The translations under genes and the position numbers were made by a program. Source: Akkermansia sp. (GTDB lineage Bacteria; Verrucomicrobiota; Verrucomicrobiia; Verrucomicrobiales; Akkermansiaceae). Taken from it: 29,344 nt of DNA. Below, in pieces: positions 1 to 6,887 of the stretch; position 1 is the first letter of the stretch; every line of letters starts with the position of its first letter. The notes beneath the pieces are model-generated. The model worked only from the letters and a program-made list of their open reading frames with translations. It was not told where the DNA came from and searched no databases. The DNA lies in the NCBI GenBank assembly GCA_020047775.1, contig JAIFNK010000015.1, forward strand, positions 1 through 29,344. The letters are read 5' to 3'.

Positions 1-457
1 CCGCCGGTTCCTGGGCTTCACCCGGCTCCGCGGCGGAACGCCTTCCTGACTCCCCAGCCGACAGTGAACCTTGGAATTCAGAAAACGCGCGCTGGAACGA
101 TTTCTCCGCGACGCCCTTGCGCCCGATCAACGGTGCGCCGGCCGCACGGCCACGGCCCTCCGCCATCGGCTGCCCCCGCTCGCTGAGTTCGATGTTCGTG
201 TCCGTATTGATCGGCCCCTCGGCGATTTCAAACGCCAGCTCCATGTCGCCCGCCCCGTGGCGGACAAGCAGGTAGCCGCGGCTTTGCAAGGCGGACTCGA
301 TTTCCGGGACGAAGCTCCGCTCGCGTTCCGACAGCTCGGCGGGCATGCCAACGGTCGGCGGTCCGCTCTGCGGCACGAAGGTGCTGCGGCTGGCTCCGCA
401 ACCGGAGATGGAAATGGCGAGGGCGATCACAGCCCCTGGACGAATAAAGAATTTCAT
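1..457 (-). CDS. putative lipoprotein, 3' end beyond window edge
   Basis: Reading the minus strand from an ATG at 457-455 gives an open frame of 152 codons that runs off the left edge, so the C-terminus is missing. The N-terminus is a lipoprotein signal: Lys2 and Arg6, a hydrophobic stretch (residues 9-18), then the lipobox I-S-G-C with the lipidated Cys at residue 20. The mature part (for example PPTVGMPAELSERERSFVPEI near residues 33-53) has no motif I recognise. After the Cys the composition is polar with many charged residues, consistent with a protein tethered to a membrane and facing the periplasm. It is transcribed divergently from the permease gene that follows. No clear Shine-Dalgarno sequence precedes the ATG. 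I am confident of the lipoprotein nature and have no functional assignment. The overlapping plus-strand frame at 71-478 is best read as its shadow. Confidence 0.7.
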   Translation of the reverse strand, partial: MKFFIRPGAVIALAISISGCGASRSTFVPQSGPPTVGMPAELSERERSFVPEIESALQSRGYLLVRHGAGDMELAFEIAEGPINTDTNIELSERGQPMAEGRGRAAGAPLIGRKGVAEKSFQRAFSEFQGSLSAGESGRRSAAEPGEAQEPA

Positions 458-609
458 GGCGGAAACTTTAGAAGCTGAACGGAAACAGGCAAGCATGGGA
501 AATGCCGGCGAAACCGCTCGCTCAACGAAACACCCCGAATTAGGCTCACCCCGTGACTGAAAACGCCGGGGAATGAATCCTACATCACCGGCTTCTAAAT
601 TCTCTTTCC

Positions 610-648
610 TTCGACGTTCGATGTTGGGCGTTCGATGTTCGACGTTCG
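610..648. repeat. TTCGATGTT/TTCGACGTT short tandem repeat element
   Basis: Four near-identical 9-mers (TTCGACGTT, TTCGATGTT, TTCGATGTT, TTCGACGTT) are packed into about 39 bases with a GGGCG spacer. Read backwards they encode the string RTSNIERPTSNVE. From memory, that string recurs in spurious ORFs of Verrucomicrobia and Planctomycetes, so I take this as one copy of a dispersed intergenic repeat family. It ends just before the start codon of the permease gene. Confidence 0.6.
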
Positions 649-655
649 CCCACCC

Positions 656-3025
656 ATGATCTCTCCACTCGACCGCAAGCTGCTGCGAGACCTCGGCAAG
701 ATGAAGGGCCAGGTCTTCGCCGTCAGTCTGGTGATGGCCTGCGGGCTGGCGATGATGATCATGACCCGCAGCCTGATCATGACGCTGGAGACGACCCGCG
801 CCGCTTACTATCAGAAGAACGCGATGGCGGACATCTTCGCCAACCTGAAACGCGCGCCGCTTTCCGTCGCCGACCAGCTCAAGATCCTGCCCGGCGTGGC
901 CACCGTGGAAGCCCGCGTCGCCGTGGATGTCACGCTGGACCTGCCCGGCCTGTCCGAGCCGGCCACCGGCCACATCATCTCACTCCCTGAGGACGGTGGC
1001 CCGCAAAAGCTCAACCGCCTCTTCTTGCGCAGCGGCAGATTTCCCCGCTCGGACGAGCGCCGCGAGGTGGTGCTCGGCGAGTCCTTCGCCAACGCGAACG
1101 GCCTGCAACCCGGCGATTCGCTCGTCGCCGTGATCAACGGCCGCCGCGAAACGCTGAAAATCTGCGGCATCGGCCTCTCCCCGGAATATGTCTTCGAGGC
1201 GCGCGCCGGCGAGACCCTGCCGGACCACAAACGCTTCAGCGTGATCTGGATGAACTATCGGGCGCTCGCCGTGGCCTACAATCTCGACGGCGCTTTCAAC
1301 GATGTCGTCATCGACCTCGCGCCCGGTGCCGCGCCCCAACCGGTCATCGAGGAAATGGACCGGATCCTCGCCCCCTACGGTGCGGGCGGGGCCTTCCTCC
1401 GCAAGGAACAGCCGTCCGCCCAGCGGCTTGATGACGAGCTGCGCGTGCTCACCTCTCTATCCGTCGCCTATCCGCTCGTGTTCCTGAGCGTCGCCGCCTT
1501 CATGGTGAACGCGGTGCTTGCCCGGATCGTCCGGCTCCAGCGCGAGCAGATCGCCCAGATGAAGGCGCTCGGTTATTCCTCCCGGCAGGTCGGCGTGCAT
1601 TACCTGAAATACGTGCTCGCCATTGGCTTGTTAGGAACGCTGCTGGGCGGAATCGGCGGCCGCCTGCTAGGCGCGGGGCTGGTGGATCTCTACACGCTGT
1701 TTTTCCGCTTTCCCTCGCTGGTTTTCGCCATGGATTACAGCGCGCTCGGCCTGGCGCTTTTCATCAGCCTGGGGGCGTCGGTGCTTGGCGTGCTCACCGT
1801 CGTCTGGCAAGCGGTGAAACTTCCTCCCGCGGAAGCCATGCGGCCGGAGCCTCCCGCCGATTTCAAGCCGTCGTTGTTCGAGCGCATCGGCCTGACGAAG
1901 TTTTTCAGCCCGACGTTCCGGATGGCGCTGCGCAACATCGAACGGCGGCCCTGGCAGGCGGTTTTCACCGCGGCCGGGCTGGCGCTCGCCACCGGACTGA
2001 TGGTCCTCCCCGGTGCGATGGCCGACAGCATCGACTATCTTCTCACCTTCCAGTGGAGCAGCCAGCAGCGGCAGGACGTCGCCGTGTTCCTCACGGAACC
2101 CGCTTCCGGCAGCGGCTTCCACGATCTGGAGCATCTTCCTGGAGTCATCCGTGCCGAGCCCATCCGCAGCGTGCGGGCCCGGTTGAAATTCGGCCACCGG
2201 GAAAGAAAACTAGCAGTTACCGGGATCGCGCCCGAGGCGGATTTGAACCGCTTGCTGGATGACAAGGGCCACGCCATCGCCATGCCGGAGGACGGCCTGC
2301 TGATGTCGGAAATGCTGGCGAAAGTCATCGGCGCGCGGATCGGCGACGAGGTGGAGATCCAGGTGCTGGAAGGCCGGCGCCCGGTCCTCAGCATCCCCAT
2401 CCGCGGCCTCGTCACCGACTTCGCGGGCGTGGCCGCTTACATGGATATTTCCGCGCTGCGGCGGGCGATGAAGGAGGGCGACACGGTCAACGGCGCCTAT
2501 CTGGCACTGGACCACAACCGGTGGGACGAGTTCATGCGAAAGCTCAAAGACACGCCGGCCGCCGCCGTGGTGATGGTCAAGCGCGACCAACTCGCCGCCT
2601 TCCGCGACACCACCGGCAAGAGCATCGGCATCATCCGGAAATTGTATTTCGTGCTCGCGACCATCGTCGCCTTCGGCGTGGTTTATAACAGCGCGCGCAT
2701 CGCCTTGTCCGAGCGCAGCCGCGAGCTGGCCACTCTGCGCGTGGTCGGCTTCAGCCTGGGGGAAGTGCGCGGCGTGCTTGTCGGCGAGCTGGCGATCCTC
2801 GTGCTGTTAGCGCTGCCGTTCGGTCTGATGTTCGGGCGCGGGCTCGCACTCTTCATCATGTCCTCCTTCAGCACGGAAACGGTGCGGTTGCCGATCGTGA
2901 TCAACTCCTCCACCTACTCGATCGCCATCGTTGTCGTGCTGACCGCCTCCGTTTTATCCTTCGCGCTTGTCAGCCGGATGATCGGAAAGCTCGACATGGT
3001 CGGCGTCCTGAAGGCGCGGGATTGA
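656..3025 (+). CDS. ABC transporter permease, FtsX/MacB type
   Basis: A 789-residue inner-membrane protein with the double FtsX layout of large lipoprotein or lipid-exporting ABC permeases. One membrane helix lies at about residues 18-43, followed by a large periplasmic MacB-like domain to about residue 260. Three helices follow (about 263-390), then a second half opening with the typical junction FRMALRNIERRP (about residue 417), another periplasmic domain, and a C-terminal FtsX domain. That last domain carries the motif ERSRELATLRVVGFS, which in this family contacts the ATPase. An in-frame ATG exists 21 bases upstream (635), but it lies inside a dispersed repeat, so the ATG at 656 is preferred. 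No ATP-binding subunit or membrane-fusion protein is encoded beside it, so its partners must lie elsewhere. The substrate is unknown. Confidence 0.85.
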   Translation: MISPLDRKLLRDLGKMKGQVFAVSLVMACGLAMMIMTRSLIMTLETTRAAYYQKNAMADIFANLKRAPLSVADQLKILPGVATVEARVAVDVTLDLPGLSEPATGHIISLPEDGGPQKLNRLFLRSGRFPRSDERREVVLGESFANANGLQPGDSLVAVINGRRETLKICGIGLSPEYVFEARAGETLPDHKRFSVIWMNYRALAVAYNLDGAFNDVVIDLAPGAAPQPVIEEMDRILAPYGAGGAFLRKEQPSAQRLDDELRVLTSLSVAYPLVFLSVAAFMVNAVLARIVRLQREQIAQMKALGYSSRQVGVHYLKYVLAIGLLGTLLGGIGGRLLGAGLVDLYTLFFRFPSLVFAMDYSALGLALFISLGASVLGVLTVVWQAVKLPPAEAMRPEPPADFKPSLFERIGLTKFFSPTFRMALRNIERRPWQAVFTAAGLALATGLMVLPGAMADSIDYLLTFQWSSQQRQDVAVFLTEPASGSGFHDLEHLPGVIRAEPIRSVRARLKFGHRERKLAVTGIAPEADLNRLLDDKGHAIAMPEDGLLMSEMLAKVIGARIGDEVEIQVLEGRRPVLSIPIRGLVTDFAGVAAYMDISALRRAMKEGDTVNGAYLALDHNRWDEFMRKLKDTPAAAVVMVKRDQLAAFRDTTGKSIGIIRKLYFVLATIVAFGVVYNSARIALSERSRELATLRVVGFSLGEVRGVLVGELAILVLLALPFGLMFGRGLALFIMSSFSTETVRLPIVINSSTYSIAIVVVLTASVLSFALVSRMIGKLDMVGVLKARD

Positions 3026-3397
3026 CCCCGCGGCGGGATCCTGGCGCGCCATCGAAATGGCGGTTTACGGGGCGGGTTGGGAAAAAGAAAGGCGGCAGGT
3101 CCGCCCTGCCGCCTCTCAAAAAAGTGGTGAGCCGCCGTCGCCCCGAGCCGCGCATGACGCGAAGCGGTGGCCGCTCATAAATTGGATCACACAAACAACA
3201 TTGGTATAAACGTGCCCGCACTCCGGATTGTTTCCAAAAATTGCTGGAAATTTTCCCAGCAGGGCGCAATCCCTTGCAACGGTGACGAATATGCCGCGAA
3301 TCCTGCCCGGACGGCCACCGCCGCGAAGCCTTTCCGGGTGACGGAATTTTCACCCGGCCTTGCGGTGGGACGACTGCCGTGGTAACTCGGACGGCAG
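3026..3397. other. gene-free stretch between permease and rhomboid genes
   Basis: This 372-base gap holds a strong GC hairpin (3091-3113) whose T-rich tail is on the minus strand. It also holds an A+T-richer segment (about 3178-3260) and a perfect 8-bp inverted repeat (CCGGGTGA at 3334-3341, TCACCCGG at 3350-3357) in the leader of the rhomboid gene. No convincing protein gene is visible. A 20-codon minus-strand frame (about 3178-3116) stops directly before the hairpin and is treated under findings. Confidence 0.5.
3079..3113 (-). terminator. rho-independent terminator pointing leftward
   Basis: A perfect 9-bp stem, GGCGGCAGG (3091-3099) with CCTGCCGCC (3105-3113), closes a 5-base loop. On the minus strand it is followed by TTTCTTTTTCCC. 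On the plus strand the downstream sequence is TCTCAAAAAAG, a poor tail for terminating the permease transcript. The orientation therefore suggests it ends a leftward transcript that starts somewhere in 3115-3400. Confidence 0.6.
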
Positions 3398-4258
3398 ATG
3401 GGCATTGCCGACCGGGATTATCACCGCAGGGACCACCGCGAAGGCGGCGGTTTTTTTTCGCAGCTCACTCCCGTGGTGAAATGGCTGCTCATCGCCAATC
3501 TCACGATCTACTTCCTCGACCTTTTCCTGGGCAATCCGTTGCGGAATTTCGGGGCCTTCGAGATCCAGTCCGCCGTGTTCGACGGGAGGATCTGGGAATT
3601 TTTCACCTTCCAATTCCTCCACGGCAGCGTCGGGCACGTCTTGTTCAACTGCGTGGGCATCTTCTTCTTCGGTCCATGGATGGAGCGCTGGTGGGGATCG
3701 AAAAAATTCACGATTTACTACCTGCTCTGCGGAGTCGGCGGTGCCGTGTTTTTCACGCTGCTGGTCTTGCTGGGAGTGCTGCCCGGAAATGACCTCTGGA
3801 CACCCCTGGTGGGAGCTTCCGCCGGGATTTACGGCATCCTCATCGGCGTGGCCGTCATCGCGCCGGACCTTCGCGTGGCGTTGTTCTTTCCGCCCGTCGA
3901 GCTGTCGATGCGGCAGCTCGCGATCGCGCTGATGGTGATTTCCGCCGGGTCCATCGTTCTAAAATTCGGCGGCAACGAAGGTGGCGAGGCCGGGCACCTC
4001 GGCGGCGCGATCCTCGGCTACTTCCTGATGCGCTTCCCCCGCCTGCTTGGCGGCGAGCCGGGGATTGAAATCGTAAAACCCAAGCTGGCCCGCTCCCGGC
4101 AAGTGCCGAAACTCCGCGCGCGCTCGGATATCGAAAAATCCCAGGACACCGCCGTGGACGCCATCCTCGACAAGATTTCCAGCCAGGGATTCCAAAGCCT
4201 CACCCAACAGGAACGCGACTTTCTCCAACGCGTTTCCAAACAGAAAAACTCCCCATGA
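3398..4258 (+). CDS. rhomboid family intramembrane serine protease
   Basis: A 286-residue polytopic membrane protein of the rhomboid family, which cleaves transmembrane helices of substrate proteins within the bilayer. The catalytic serine is Ser141 in the motif GASAG (139-143) and its partner is His200 in EAGHLGG. The conserved H-x(4)-H-x(3)-N helix is present as His75, His80 and Asn84. About six membrane helices span residues 27-210. A soluble tail (about 215-286) ends in a small helical region (LTQQERDFLQRVSK) of a type also attached to other bacterial rhomboids. The start at 3398 is the first ATG and leaves a hydrophilic N-terminus of about 20 residues. Its stop codon overlaps the mazG start (ATGA at 4255-4258), so the two are probably co-translated. 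The substrate is unknown. Confidence 0.92.
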   Translation: MGIADRDYHRRDHREGGGFFSQLTPVVKWLLIANLTIYFLDLFLGNPLRNFGAFEIQSAVFDGRIWEFFTFQFLHGSVGHVLFNCVGIFFFGPWMERWWGSKKFTIYYLLCGVGGAVFFTLLVLLGVLPGNDLWTPLVGASAGIYGILIGVAVIAPDLRVALFFPPVELSMRQLAIALMVISAGSIVLKFGGNEGGEAGHLGGAILGYFLMRFPRLLGGEPGIEIVKPKLARSRQVPKLRARSDIEKSQDTAVDAILDKISSQGFQSLTQQERDFLQRVSKQKNSP

Positions 4259-5067
4259 TGACCGACCCGGAAATGATCGAATGCCCGGATTCCGGGCGAC
4301 AACTCGCCCGCCTGCGCGCCATCATGCACCGCCTCCGCGCGCCCGGCGGCTGCCCGTGGGATGCCGAGCAAACACACGAATCCATCATTCCCAACCTCAT
4401 CGAGGAAGCTTACGAAACGGTCGATACCATCCAACGCGGCGACTACGCGCACCTCAAGGAGGAGCTCGGCGACCTGTTGTTGCAAGTCGTCTTCCACAGC
4501 GAAATCGCCGAAGAGGCCGGACGCTTCAATCTCGACGACGTCGCCCGCGACATCAGCGAAAAACTGGTCCGCCGCCACCCGCACGTCTTTGGCTCCAGCG
4601 ACGTGGCGACCACCGACGCCGTGCTCCAACAGTGGGACGAAATCAAGCGCTCGGAAAAAGGCGACGAAGAGAAACCCTACCTGCACGACGTCGGCAGAGG
4701 CCTGCCCGCCCTGTTGCGCGCCTCCAAGCTCCAGAAAAAAGCCGCCAAAGTCGGCTTCGACTGGCCGGTGGAAACCGGCGTGGTCGCCAAGATCCGCGAG
4801 GAACTGCTCGAACTGCAATCCGCCATGGACGCCCAGGATCTCGACGCGGTCGCCGAGGAAATGGGCGATCTCATGTTCTCCATCGTCAACCTCGCCCGCT
4901 TCCGCAAGGTCGATCCCGAGATCCTGATGAACGCCGCGAACAACAAGTTTGAAAACCGCTTCGGCGAAATGGAGCGCATCCTCAAGCAAAGCGGCCTCAC
5001 CCTCGAAGCCGCGAGCCCCGGACAAATGGAAGACGCCTGGGAAACCGCGAAAGGCCGGGAACGGTAG
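4255..5067 (+). CDS. mazG: nucleoside triphosphate pyrophosphohydrolase MazG
   Basis: A 270-residue cytoplasmic all-alpha NTP pyrophosphatase that hydrolyses (d)NTPs to NMP and pyrophosphate, cleaning the nucleotide pool or modulating stress signalling. The N-terminal MazG domain shows the family start GCPWD (32-36) with QTHES, the metal-binding EE-x2-E (Glu50, Glu51, Glu54), and EELGD (69-73). A second, more degenerate copy lies at about residues 180-215 (EELLELQ ... EEMGDLMFS). This is the two-domain architecture and length of E. coli MazG. The start overlaps the rhomboid stop by four bases. ATG codons at 4255 and 4258 are in tandem, so the exact start is open by one codon. The stop codon TAG (5065-5067) lies inside the first copy of a 120-bp-period duplication, so the last residues may have been altered by that insertion. 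Confidence 0.95.
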   Translation: MMTDPEMIECPDSGRQLARLRAIMHRLRAPGGCPWDAEQTHESIIPNLIEEAYETVDTIQRGDYAHLKEELGDLLLQVVFHSEIAEEAGRFNLDDVARDISEKLVRRHPHVFGSSDVATTDAVLQQWDEIKRSEKGDEEKPYLHDVGRGLPALLRASKLQKKAAKVGFDWPVETGVVAKIREELLELQSAMDAQDLDAVAEEMGDLMFSIVNLARFRKVDPEILMNAANNKFENRFGEMERILKQSGLTLEAASPGQMEDAWETAKGRER

Positions 5068-5285
5068 GGCTGGACCGCCGGGCCGGCCCACTTGTCGCCA
5101 GCGGCGCGGGGTGCCGATGGGAAGAATTTGAACCGCAGAGCCGCAAAGGCCGCAAAGGTGTCGCGGAGCCGGGCGGAGCAAAGGTAGGGCTGGACCGCCG
5201 GGCCGGCCCACTTGTCGCCAGCGGCGCGGGATGCCGATGGGAAGAATTTGAACCGCAGAGCCGCAGAGGCCGCAAAGGTGTCGCG
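5063..5285. repeat. tandem duplication of a dispersed-repeat unit, period 120 bp
   Basis: Bases 5063-5165 recur at 5183-5285, exactly 120 bases on, with two mismatches in about 103 bases. Each unit has two parts. The first is a GC-rich imperfect palindrome (GGGCTGG paired with CCGGCCC). The second is a segment reading GAACCGCAGAGCCGCAAAGG, which resembles the 'CGCAGAG/CGCAAAG' intergenic repeats scattered through Verrucomicrobia and Planctomycetes genomes (from memory). The unit starts at GGTAGGGC, so copy 1 supplies the mazG stop codon. Antisense frames across it give spurious ORFs containing repeated LRLCGS. Confidence 0.85.
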
Positions 5286-5538
5286 CAGAGCGGGTGAATC
5301 GCTTGCCCGCCGTGACTTTGAACGGGGTGCCGGCAAATTGGTTTGACGCGCTCCCGTCATTCGAGCATTCCCTGCCTGTCATGTTTTCGTTCAGCTTTCA
5401 TTCCTGATCTGTCAGCGCGGCTTGCCAGGCAAGCAGTCTGCTAGACCGTGCGCGCCCTTTTGGCGGCACTGGTTCGTTCCGGGACATCCTGCTTCATCCG
5501 CAGTCTCCCGGCATGTCCAATTTGATCAGGAAAACACC
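5068..5538. other. gene-free stretch between mazG and the PcfJ-like gene
   Basis: Of this 471-base gap, about 220 bases are the tandem duplication described separately. The remaining 250 bases before the next start codon show no coding frame with recognisable content. A TTGACG hexamer lies at 5343-5348 but the hexamer 17 bases on (CATTCC) is a poor -10, so I do not call a promoter. The upstream frame extension (5422-5538) looks like leader sequence and not protein. Confidence 0.45.
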
Positions 5539-6849
5539 ATGTCTCATCACCGCCATTCGGAAGAATCGCGCCTGTCAGTCTCTATCACCCCGGCAATCGC
5601 CGTGGGCGGACCATGGACCGCGCGCCTCATCCCCAACAACAATCTCCGGCAACACTGCCACCTCCTCGCCCGGACCTTTCGCGGGCCGCACCCGCTGACC
5701 GATCCCCTCCGCGATCCATGCGCGCGGCTGTTGGAAGCGGTCGAAGGAAAATGCGCTCTTCTCACCGCCATCCATCCATCCGGATTTCAAGCCATCCCCG
5801 TCCTGATCCGCATCGCGGCGTATTCCAGGCGGTGGATCCGCGAGCCGGAAACCTGGGCGGGCGAAACGTCCAACAACCCGCGCGAAATCCTCCACGGTCT
5901 TCTGCGGCACCTTTTCGCGGCGTGGGAGGTTCCGCCGTTCTTTGACAACGCCTGGCTTGTCAAAGGCGACCTGCACGATCTGGAGCGGGACTGGTATTGC
6001 CACCTCGCCAGCGGCGGCAGTTTGAGAAACGTCCAGGGGATGCCTCCGTCCATCACTTCGCGCGCGCTTCATCTGGCAATGAACGCGCCCGCAGAACTAA
6101 CCATCCGGCAGGCGCTGCGCCGGGGACAGATCCATGCGCTGGGAGGCTCACCCGCACTTCTGACAGAAGTGTTGTCCAGCCGCATGGTCGACGATCTTTC
6201 CAACGATGCGGTTTGGTCGCGACTGTTTGAGAAACTGGCTGCTGCGGGAAATTTCAATCCCAAGCACTTCGGATTGATCGCCGACACCCTGCTAGAGGTA
6301 ATCCGCAAGGACGACTGTCATCGGGCGGAAGTGTTGGTCGGGCTGCCACTCAAAGAACTTCTGTCGCACTGCCGCCGCTTTTGGAATTCCATTCTCAGGT
6401 TGGCCCGGATCGGCCAACCTGGCGGGTTGCGAAGTGACATCCACTGTCCGCATCTTCGATACGACCTCCATCACATCAATGCCGGGCAATGGGCGCGCCT
6501 TCCACGTTCCAGGCCTTTTGAATCCATGCGCGTGGAAGGAAAGGAAACGCTGCGATGCCGGATCGAGGAGCTTACCCACCAATGGCAACTCGTCGCCGAG
6601 AGCCGGGCGATGAAACACTGCGTCGATACCTACGGGCGGTCGTGCAAACTCGGAAGATGCTCCATTTTCAGCGTCCGCACGGAGGAAATGGTCGCAGGAA
6701 AATTGATTCCCACCAGCCACCTGACCATCGAAGTGGACCGGCGGTCACGCCGGATCATCCAGGTCCGGGGCCGGCGGAACCAACATGTTTTTGCCCAACG
6801 CATTCCCCTGCTCCGGAAATGGGCGGCCGAAATGGAACTGAATTTCTAA
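5539..6849 (+). CDS. PcfJ-like domain protein
   Basis: A 436-residue soluble protein whose C-terminal part (about 358-436) matches the PcfJ-like family. It has M-K-H-C-V at 358-362 followed by a Tyr and Cys pair (TYGRSCKLGRCSIFSVR), a LTIEV strand, and IIQVRGRRNQ, with a final Trp-Ala helix. PcfJ was named from the enterococcal conjugative plasmid pCF10. The biochemical function of the family is not established, and many chromosomal members exist. The N-terminal 350 residues are helical-looking with no motif I know. I chose the ATG at 5539 (residue 40 of the longer frame) because the upstream 39 codons have no family character and follow the repeat region. The gene converges on the nucleotidyltransferase gene with 38 bases between stops, so the two are not co-transcribed. 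No conjugation or plasmid gene is nearby. Confidence 0.75.
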   Translation: MSHHRHSEESRLSVSITPAIAVGGPWTARLIPNNNLRQHCHLLARTFRGPHPLTDPLRDPCARLLEAVEGKCALLTAIHPSGFQAIPVLIRIAAYSRRWIREPETWAGETSNNPREILHGLLRHLFAAWEVPPFFDNAWLVKGDLHDLERDWYCHLASGGSLRNVQGMPPSITSRALHLAMNAPAELTIRQALRRGQIHALGGSPALLTEVLSSRMVDDLSNDAVWSRLFEKLAAAGNFNPKHFGLIADTLLEVIRKDDCHRAEVLVGLPLKELLSHCRRFWNSILRLARIGQPGGLRSDIHCPHLRYDLHHINAGQWARLPRSRPFESMRVEGKETLRCRIEELTHQWQLVAESRAMKHCVDTYGRSCKLGRCSIFSVRTEEMVAGKLIPTSHLTIEVDRRSRRIIQVRGRRNQHVFAQRIPLLRKWAAEMELNF

Positions 6850-6887
6850 GAACCGGCCGGACCCGGGAGAAACGCGACATCCGGAAA

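Noticed and set aside
5063..5285. CRISPR-like repeat
   Set aside because: Only two copies with a period of 120 bases, and the long unit leaves only a 17-base non-repeated remainder. No cas genes are present.
4018..5382. 454-codon minus-strand open frame across mazG and the repeat region
   Set aside because: It is antisense to the well-supported mazG and rhomboid genes and its N-terminal part is a translation of the tandem repeat (repeated LCGSAVQILPIG). High G+C produces such shadow frames.
5422..5538. Upstream 39-codon extension of the PcfJ-like gene
   Set aside because: It has no conserved content and lies in leader sequence after the repeat. The ATG at 5539 gives a sensible start.
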